64,000 nt of DNA from Pomphorhynchus laevis. Taxonomy: Eukaryota > Acanthocephala > Palaeacanthocephala > Echinorhynchida > Pomphorhynchidae. Position numbers and translations under genes: made by a program. The notes beneath the pieces are model-generated. The model did not search any database and was not told the origin of the DNA. It saw only the letters and a program-made list of their open reading frames with translations. This document shows, one piece after another, positions 57,466 to 64,000 of the stretch (positions are counted from its first letter, which is position 1; each line of letters opens with the position of its first letter). The stretch is from assembly GCA_012934845.2 (NCBI GenBank), contig WNNJ02002543.1, positions 124,001-188,000 on the forward strand, given 5' to 3'.

Positions 57466-57981
57466 GATTTCTTGACATTTTATTTTGACAATAGACTATT
57501 TCTTACTTTTGTTTATCACAATGTTCTTTTCTCCAACATACTATAAAGTGACCTTTGACGCCTTTGTAGACTAGTAAATATTTACTTTTACACTATTCTA
57601 ATTTTCGCTCTACTATTCTCAAAGATTGACTATTTTGTCAGTACCTTCGTCAACTCTTGTATCACTACAATTTTACCACGTTAACGTATCTTAGAAATCG
57701 CTCTTCACATTCCTATGCGCTTTCGTTGTTTTTAACACTTTAACATACACTTTACTAAACGTTACAAGCCTACTATCTTTTAACTTTTTGAATCCCGTTT
57801 ACTTTATTTATCTTTATCACAAAATTTGATCTATTTCTTACCTAAATTTTTTCTACATTTTCCTATAAATTTCTTTATCTTTATGCTAAAATTAATATCT
57901 ATCTACCCAAATATTTCTCCAATTATATCTGACTTGTTTATAAGCTTTATAGAATATGAATTTGTTCATAACTGTGTAAAA

Positions 57982-57995
57982 ACTAAATCTAAACA
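57982..57995. repeat. Target-site duplication, left, I-like copy 6
   Basis: ACTAAATCTAAACA, repeated exactly at 59621-59634. Confidence 0.9.
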
Positions 57996-59620
57996 GGGCA
58001 AGCATTGCTCGCCTAAACCCATCTCAGGCTTCCTTCTGGAAGATATTCAAGAAGGAGAAGTTTGTTTGCTGGAAGGATAGAGCCTTGGTTTGGATTGGTA
58101 GCATAGGCCTTGACAAAGTTTTAGAGGAGTCACTTTCCTTACATAATTATGGAGCCACTCAATCTCCCCAACCAATCCCGCCTTGGTGTGACTTCAGGAG
58201 TAGGGACTTATCTGTTATAGATATCCTTAACTCCTGGGGACCACTCCCGGGCACCTCCAAATCCCACGCGCCACTCACCACTCGTGTCTGTCAGCTTTTG
58301 ACATACAGTCAGAGAAAGGAGGTCGCCATCACAATGCTACTAGCCTCCCCGTCTGACATAGCGGACATCAACATCAGCCGTCGAGTTTTTTTACCTAAAA
58401 AGAGATTAATCACTTGTCCTAAAGATCTGCGGCCCATCTCGATTCAAAACGCCCTCATATCCATCTACGAAAAAGCGCTTGCGCGTAGAATCCGCGTTCA
58501 TTTATGTAGGCGTAATTTGATCCCACCGAGTTTTCATGGGTTTGTCAAAGGGCGCTCGGTCCATTCAGCAATTGGTGAAGTGCATCAGTTTTGTCAGGAT
58601 AATAGTCATCAGCTTGCTGTGGCTGTTTTTCTTGATTTTTCAGCTGCATTTGACCGGATCTCCATTCCCTTCGTTATCTCCTCTCTCAGGTCCCTCGGAT
58701 TGCCTGCGAGAATTGTTAACAGGGTGGAGATATTGCTGTACACCAAGCGGTTCTACTATGAAGACGACCCTGATGCGCGTCAGTTCTACCCTATTACGGG
58801 TGTACCTCAAGGATCCCCACTTTCTCCTATCTTATATCTTGCTGCATCCATTGTTCTATTCAAGAATTTTAAACGTGATCAACATCTAGTGGTATATGCT
58901 GATGATACCACAGCCTTGTTCTCTGGACGCAGGTGCAAAGATGTAATCTCTGACATCAGCCGTTTCTTTTTAAGATTAAAAGACCAGTTGCCCCCATCCA
59001 ATCTTATTTTAAACTCCTCTAAATCGCAGGTGGCAGTTTTTCATGGCGTTCATGCCAGCGAAAAGAAACTTAAGAGACTAGCACTATCTGCACTATCCTC
59101 CATTTTGCAGCATCAACCACTCTCCATCTTCACGAGTCGAGTAAAATATCTGGAGTTCACCTTTACGGTGAATTGGTGGGCGAAAGCTGACCTGGATAGA
59201 CTTAAACGTATCCTAAAGAAAGCTATGTGGGCTCTAAACGGGCCCAGCATCTGTCATTGAATGGGATAACCCAAGTGCGCCTCTGGGGTACTTGGGCTAT
59301 CTCGGGATTAGTCTTCTTCTCACGAGGACGTCCCCCAGAACAAAGACTAAGGTTTCTCAAGCTCCTCATCTCGAGATTACCAACCATAGTCCGCCTTGAC
59401 TGGACCCTTAGGTGTGTGAGAGACCCCGAATGGTTCAGTCAGAGGGCGGCGCGCTGGTGTGGCCGAGGGGCTCAGATCCCTCTGGACCTGAGGCCGTGAA
59501 TATAAGTTGAAGATTTCAAAATACACGTCGTGAACAGCTTCTATTTAAAGTTTTCTTTTGCATGTTTTTGTTTCTTAAGTTTTTTTATCAGTTATATAGT
59601 TATTAATAAAACCCTTACTT
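57996..59620 (+). mobile_element. I-like non-LTR retrotransposon copy 6, 5'-truncated
   Basis: A 1625-bp insertion starting in ORF2 at the equivalent of about codon 316 of the intact copy and ending ATTAATAAAACCCTTACTT. It is flanked by a perfect 14-bp duplication and sits inside the YIDD RT. Closest to copy 2, sharing the same one-base deletion. Confidence 0.9.
58085..59499 (+). pseudogene. I-like copy 6 RT, C-terminal half, one frameshift
   Basis: An open 391-codon segment (58085-59260) with FLDFSAAFDRI, TGVPQGSPLSPILYL and YADDTTALF, all intact. A one-base deletion near 59238 replaces the family ALKRAQHLSL with ALNGPSICH and a stop. The correct frame resumes at 59227-59499 and ends with IPLDLRP. 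The palm is catalytically complete, but the protein lacks the endonuclease and C-terminus. Confidence 0.8.
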
Positions 59621-59634
59621 ACTAAATCTAAACA
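59621..59634. repeat. Target-site duplication, right, I-like copy 6
   Basis: Exact copy of 57982-57995. Confidence 0.9.
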
Positions 59635-60201
59635 ATATAAATATATGAAATATATGTTTCGATACATTGATGATATATGTGTATTTAATTCTAATAATTT
59701 TTATTCAATTAATGAACAAATTTATCCAGAAAGCCTTATTCTTAACAAAACCAATATTAATGATAAAGAAGGTGTATATCTAGATATGAACATTAAATTA
59801 ACATTAACTAAAACTACTATTAATTTATATCGTAAAGATGACATATTTAAATTTACAAGAAACATATTTTTGCATGAGCATTCATGCATACCATATCATA
59901 TGAAATATAACACATTAAATAATGAAATTTTAAGAATTGCAACAATATGTAATGATATTGGTTTTCTTCAAAATCATTTAAATAATTTAATAGATACATA
60001 TTTTAAACTAAGTTACTATAAAAATAACATCAAGCAGAAAATAGTAAAATATATAAATCAACACAATAATATAAAGAATAAATTTAAACTCTTAAGTGGC
60101 AAATTTTTATGGATGGATAATAAATAATATACTTTGTATTAGAATAAGATACTAGATAGTTATTTCAGAGGAAATACATCATTAGCATGTATTTGGCCCC
60201 G

Positions 60202-60273
60202 CTGCTATGTTGGGTAGAGGAGTTAGGGGCCGAAACCTGATAGCATAGCAGTTCCTCCTGATGACCTCTAATT
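60202..60273 (+). ncRNA. Conserved pseudoknot-like RNA structure in the YIDD element tail
   Basis: Helix 1 pairs CTGCTATGT (60202-60210) with GCATAGCAG (60243-60251). Helix 2 pairs AGTTAGGGG (60221-60229) with CCTCTAATT (60265-60273). The strands alternate 1-2-1-2, so the helices cross (H-type pseudoknot). GAAAC (60233-60236 region) and CTGATGA (60258-60264) flank the inner strands and are conserved in all full copies. It begins about 75 bases after the RT stop. Helix 2 is kept by compensatory changes in the copy at 20521. The role is unknown: template recognition for reverse transcription or a self-cleaving motif are possibilities. Confidence 0.55.
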
Positions 60274-60480
60274 CTTATTCTGAAACAACGTCTGTTATTT
60301 ATTAGTCAATTCATAAAAATGACGTTTATTTTAAATTTCAATTTTTTATTTTAACTTGATTTAAATTATAGAAAATCTAAAAACAATTATTAATTTTATT
60401 ATTAAATTTTGATCTAGCATTATTGTTTTGTTTATTTTATAATTTTATTAAATACGTAGACTCAGTAAGCTGATTTGATT

Positions 60481-60779
60481 TGATTACTAATATCAACTAA
60501 CAACTAATTTATCAACTAATTCATTTTGACGTACAATCGTGTGGGTTAATATTTACTGAACTTGCAAATCGTCACTCACTCGTAACCGTTAATGTATATG
60601 AATTATATATTATTGAACCAAGTCATCAACTAGCTTCACAATGATCTGTTGATTCTGATAGGAAAGTTTGTCTCTGCAAATTTTGCCATAGTTTGATTGA
60701 TATTCGTCGTTGCGGCCAGCTCTGTGTTTTTAATCAATTAAGTTATTAGCTAATTCCTTCAATAATTTTATTTTCCTAT
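60481..60779. other. Spacer between YIDD copies, no gene seen
   Basis: No recognisable feature. Confidence 0.5.
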
Positions 60780-61015
60780 GATAGGTCAAGGAATAGAAGG
60801 CCGAAACCTGATAACATAGCAGTTCCTCTTGATGACGTCTAATCCTTATTCTTATAAATCGTATCTTTTTATTAGTCAATTCATAAAAATTGACTTTTAT
60901 TTAAAATTTCAATTTTAAATTGATATAAATATAAATTCTATAATCTTATATAATTATTTATTATTAATATTTATTTATATATCATATAAAATACATGAAT
61001 TCAATTATCTGATTT
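60780..61015 (+). mobile_element. YIDD retroelement, tail-only copy
   Basis: Starts within the structured tail (AGGTCAAGGAATAGAAGG, GAAAC, AACATAGCAG, TTGATGA), continues with TTATTAGTCAATTCATAAAA, and ends near AAAATACATGAATTCAATTA. The 5' strand of helix 1 is missing. Confidence 0.7.
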
Positions 61016-61139
61016 GATTTACTCACAATGTCTTACTCGAACATATTATTTATTTAAATACGACATTCCAAATATACCATTGGTATTATTAAACATTCAA
61101 CAACATACGAGCATTAGCTTAAATAGCTGGCTCACAATA

Positions 61140-64000
61140 AGTTCGTAAATAAATTAATTAGTTTTTAAAATAAGGAAATGCAACACGAAACATTGCTTGA
61201 TCCATTCGTAGTCTTCTTTTAAAAGTATTAAGTGAACTGCATCCAACGGTGTCTGCATCAAGGTTGTTCCAAAGCTCAACAATTCTTCTATCAAATTGCA
61301 TCGCGCCCAATTTCTGTACTCTGTTTCTTCGAATAGTTAAAGAATGACCGCGAAGAACATTTGAACCACGTAGTTGAACCCTACTCCGAAGAGGGTGATG
61401 AGGACGTTGGAATAAATGCCAAACAAGGCACATATCCATGTACCGACGGGTCCATGTGACGGTCTCAAGTCCTAATGATCTCAGTCTGTCTTCATAAGGC
61501 AGCGACGCTAACGTTGGTGCTAGCTTTGTTGCCCTGCGAAGTACCCTCTCTGATTTCTTATGTTCATGCACAGTACGTGGGTATACAACCGGAGCTGCAT
61601 ATAAAAGTCTACTCAATACATGTGCTAAAATCAGAGGCCGAAGAGCAGTCGGATTAACGCGAACAAACGCGCGTCGAATCATACCTATCATTTTATTGGA
61701 GTTGGCACAAGCTTGATCAGTGTGCTTTTTAGTTGATAAATTAGAGGTAACCCATACTCCTAAATCTTTGTAACTATCGACACTTTCCACAATACAGCCC
61801 TTATATGTGTAACAAGCTGATGTTAGTTGCTTGCGAGCATTACTAATAATACGCATGTGTTTGCATTTCGAAACATTTATCACAAGCTTGTTAGACGCCG
61901 CCCACAACTCCACATTATCTATGTCAGTTTGCAAATTATCAACATCCTCACATGAATGAATGGGCCGCCATATTTTTAAGTCATCTGCATACAAACATGA
62001 TCGAGAGCGAATGCACCCAGGCAAATCGTTAACATAAATGCTGAATAAAAGCGGACCCAAAACTGAACCTTGAGGTACTCCAATATGACATTCTCTAGAC
62101 ACAGACAATGACCAATCGACAAGTACTCGAAAGCAACGATCACGAAGAAATTCTCTAATCCAATCAACTATTATGTTTGGGAGTCCAGTATTGACAAGTT
62201 TCTGAAGAAGTAGACCATGATCTACTCTATCAAAAGCTTTAGAAAAGTCGAAGAATATAATGTCTGTATCGGTATAATGTGTCTTATTCGCTGTCCAATC
62301 AAGATGAGCATCAAGCAAATTTGAAACAGTTGAATAACCCTCCCGAAATCCGTGCTGATTAGGGACTAAAATTTTTCCTACACGAAAAAACTCAACCATG
62401 TAGCGATGCACAAACCTCTCCAACACTCTACAGCAAATGCAGGTAATGCTCACCGGCCTATAATTCTCGACGGAAGAGCGATCTCCCTTCTTGAAGTAGG
62501 GAAGAACAATTGACTGCTTCCACACATTAGGAAGAGATCTTTCTAAGATTGACTGGCGAAAAATTGCACAGAGAGGAACGCAAATTGAGCCTGCTAATCT
62601 GCGCAGATAAACAGAAGGTAGTAAGTCACAACCTCTTGAATTATTTGCTTTTAGACGGCGTAATTCGGAATAGACTTTAGCTGGCGTTATCAAATTGTCA
62701 AGGTCCAACTCAAGACACGTGTCAGAGTAAGTGTTCAGCACACTAGATTCCATACAAAAAGTTTCATGTTCATTTGCGGGCTCTACTGAAGTGCAATAGT
62801 GTGCCGCAAACTCTTCAGCTAGGTCATTCGCAGAAATGTCATAGAAGTAGTGACAAATCGAAGAATCAACAGCTCCCCTACTTGATAGGTACTGAAAAAG
62901 GACCTTTAAATCGTATTTACACTTGTTAGCTAATGCATTCTCAAATGCACACCGCTTCTTTCTCTTCAATGAATTGAATAAATTTCTTGCCTGTTTAAAA
63001 ACATCATAACTACACTCCCCAACTTTGTAGCGATTGAAGATCAAATTACGAGTCCTCAATGTTGAACGTAACTCAGAATCGAACCAGGGAGAATCTTTTC
63101 GACGTGTCCTGCTTCTAAGTGGAGAGAATAAAATAAGCAGCGACTCTAAGGTTCTCTGAAAGTAATTCCACGCGCCGTGTACTCCAACAACAGCGGGATC
63201 TGGCCAGGAAGCTGTTGAAAGTATTGACTTAATTGCACCTGTGTTGGTTTTGAAAGCATTAACCACTTGATTTTCACGCGGACCTCGAGTTTCTTCTTGA
63301 AACCTTAACCTAATGATCACTACGCAATGATCAGACATACCGATCGGGGCATCATAACGGATAGCGTTAATAATCTCACTGTTCGAAGATAAACATACAT
63401 CTAATAGAGATCTACTGTCACTAGCAAAACGAGTGTAATTTTGGACATGCTGAGTTAAACCACAATAGATGATACACTCCAGAAGGTCATAGGAAGCATG
63501 GTCACAAGTAGGAAAAGCCGTATACGAATTCCAATCAACCGAAGGCATATTCAAGTCACCAAGTATTAAAACATTGGAGGTACCTTTAGAATAAAGTTCT
63601 ACTTCCCCAATCAGTTTATCTGTGGCGGCCAAGGGTGAACGATATACTACCCCCAGAACAAGCGGAGCGGTATGCATGAATTTTACCCGACACCACAAAC
63701 TTTCGACTTTATCAGAAGAAGTGCTAAGAATAGTTACTTTCACATCGTTGCTCACATAAAGAATAACACCTCCACCTCTTCCACTTTTACGATCACTGCG
63801 GAAAACCAGATAACCAGGGATGGAGACTTCATTATCAACAATATCACCATATAGCCATGATTCTGTGATAGCAAGTAATTTAGGACGAATTAACTGAACT
63901 CTATATCTCAGTTCATCTATCTTCGATATAAGACTGCGAACATTACCATGGAGTATTTCACAATGCCCCAACATACCTCTGGGAGTATTCCTATCACCCC
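61140..64000 (-). mobile_element. CR1-type non-LTR retrotransposon, intact ORF2, extends beyond window
   Basis: Minus-strand element whose 3' UTR lies just below 61158 and whose 5' end is outside the window. It differs from elements A-D in sequence and in having a single long undamaged ORF. It directly follows the YIDD cluster. The 3' boundary is approximate, since no poly-A or duplication is visible here. Confidence 0.85.
61158..64000 (-). CDS. CR1-type ORF2: APE endonuclease and reverse transcriptase, intact
   Basis: At least 938 codons from the ATG at 63974, and open further upstream to the window edge, so the true start may be outside. Endonuclease (about 1-220): LHGNVRSL (N11), AITESWLYG (E38), LGVVYRSP (Y111), LILGDLNMPSVDW (D140, N142), SLLDVCLS (D192), GMSDHCVVI (D215, H216). 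RT (about 470-740): WKQSIVLPYFKKGD, ENYRPVSI, VPNQHGFREGYST, FFDFSKAFDRVDH (574-586), IGVPQGSVLGPLLF (631-644), LYADDLKIW (661-669). A C-terminal region follows, with RVLRRATKLAPTL and NVLRGHSLTI. Every catalytic residue I can identify is present and there is no frame break, so this may be a competent element. It acts in the nucleus by target-primed reverse transcription. Confidence 0.92.
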   Translation of the reverse strand, partial: GDRNTPRGMLGHCEILHGNVRSLISKIDELRYRVQLIRPKLLAITESWLYGDIVDNEVSIPGYLVFRSDRKSGRGGGVILYVSNDVKVTILSTSSDKVESLWCRVKFMHTAPLVLGVVYRSPLAATDKLIGEVELYSKGTSNVLILGDLNMPSVDWNSYTAFPTCDHASYDLLECIIYCGLTQHVQNYTRFASDSRSLLDVCLSSNSEIINAIRYDAPIGMSDHCVVIIRLRFQEETRGPRENQVVNAFKTNTGAIKSILSTASWPDPAVVGVHGAWNYFQRTLESLLILFSPLRSRTRRKDSPWFDSELRSTLRTRNLIFNRYKVGECSYDVFKQARNLFNSLKRKKRCAFENALANKCKYDLKVLFQYLSSRGAVDSSICHYFYDISANDLAEEFAAHYCTSVEPANEHETFCMESSVLNTYSDTCLELDLDNLITPAKVYSELRRLKANNSRGCDLLPSVYLRRLAGSICVPLCAIFRQSILERSLPNVWKQSIVLPYFKKGDRSSVENYRPVSITCICCRVLERFVHRYMVEFFRVGKILVPNQHGFREGYSTVSNLLDAHLDWTANKTHYTDTDIIFFDFSKAFDRVDHGLLLQKLVNTGLPNIIVDWIREFLRDRCFRVLVDWSLSVSRECHIGVPQGSVLGPLLFSIYVNDLPGCIRSRSCLYADDLKIWRPIHSCEDVDNLQTDIDNVELWAASNKLVINVSKCKHMRIISNARKQLTSACYTYKGCIVESVDSYKDLGVWVTSNLSTKKHTDQACANSNKMIGMIRRAFVRVNPTALRPLILAHVLSRLLYAAPVVYPRTVHEHKKSERVLRRATKLAPTLASLPYEDRLRSLGLETVTWTRRYMDMCLVWHLFQRPHHPLRSRVQLRGSNVLRGHSLTIRRNRVQKLGAMQFDRRIVELWNNLDADTVGCSSLNTFKRRLRMDQAMFRVAFPYFKN

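Larger units (their letters stand above)
57826..60127 (+). pseudogene. YIDD-type reverse transcriptase, disrupted by insertion
   Basis: The first part (57826-57995) contains NISPIISDLFISFIEYEF, matching the segment before the catalytic box in a widespread animal RT family (NCAPLLADLFLYYYE-like). After the insertion, 59645-60127 contains FRYIDDICVFN (catalytic YIDD), IYPESLILNKTN, VYLDMNIKLTL, INLYRKDDIFKFTRN and ILRIATICNDIGFLQNHL, then a stop after KFLWMDNK. Excluding the insertion and one duplication copy, the two parts are in the same frame, so the RT was open here when hit. By overall pattern it may be Penelope-like or a related group; I am not certain. Upstream fingers are not recognisable. 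Confidence 0.65.
57470..60480 (+). mobile_element. YIDD retroelement, longest copy, split by I-like copy 6
   Basis: An upstream non-coding stretch (57470-57825) is followed by an RT frame interrupted at 57995 by a 1625-bp I-like insertion. The frame resumes at 59621 and runs to a stop at 60127, followed by the structured tail and the AAATACGTAGACTCAG terminus near 60470. The upstream limit is uncertain. No nuclease domain follows the RT in this copy. Confidence 0.75.

Noticed and set aside
60195-60231. GGCCCC/GGGGCC hairpin followed by GAAA, resembling a classical hammerhead stem II
   Set aside because: The pairing is not conserved in the copies at 20521, 27241 or 57163, and no CUGANGA box precedes the stem. 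The alternative helix 2 is supported by compensatory changes.
1-64000. CRISPR arrays, bacterial operons, riboswitches, phage genes, tRNA genes
   Set aside because: None seen. Gene content and the AsnRS extension are animal-like. tRNAs would need a covariance-model scan, which I could not run.

Overview
This is a eukaryotic, almost certainly animal, genomic window. It is AT-rich and packed with retrotransposon copies. I can support only one host gene: a complete, single-exon cytoplasmic asparaginyl-tRNA synthetase (12833-14530, minus strand), whose N-terminal extension is the one typical of animal AsnRS. An invertebrate with a repeat-rich genome (flatworm- or nematode-like) is plausible, but the sequence does not settle the species.

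Layout. 1-9.1 kb: three consecutive plus-strand copies of an I/jockey/R1-type non-LTR element (called 'I-like'), with a GIY-YIG endonuclease fragment of a Penelope-like element between copies 2 and 3. 9.1-15 kb: AT-rich spacer, a 43-bp tandem repeat, AsnRS, and a nested palindrome upstream of it. 15-18.3 kb: a fragment of a nuclease-bearing retroelement, then an RTE copy. 18.3-22.7 kb: spacer. 22.7-26.3 kb: a second RTE copy fused directly to a decayed I-like copy. 28.5-32.4 kb: the best I-like copy, with an open ORF2 and a 15-bp target-site duplication (TSD). 32.5-38.4 kb: minus-strand L2/CR1-group remnants, ending in element A (zinc-finger ORF1, endonuclease, RT). 39.7-42.4 kb: a Rex3-type RTE element with an exact 31-bp TSD and its RT core deleted. 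43.6-51.0 kb: an old L2/CR1-group copy (D) carrying two nested young relatives (C1 and B). 51.5-53.5 kb: a second Rex3-type copy. 53.5-55.6 kb: tandem repeats. 55.6-61.0 kb: a cluster of copies of a 'YIDD' reverse transcriptase element, one split by an I-like insertion. 61.1-64 kb: a CR1-type element with an intact ORF running to the window edge.

The genes do not form a pathway; the window is a layered record of retrotransposition. Precise junctions date several events: I-like copy 6 lies inside a YIDD element (14-bp TSD), B and C1 lie inside D, and an RTE-to-I-like splice looks like template switching. The most novel signal is a conserved structure just downstream of the YIDD RT stop codon. 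It recurs in at least six places and has crossing helices (a pseudoknot), one of them supported by compensatory base changes.
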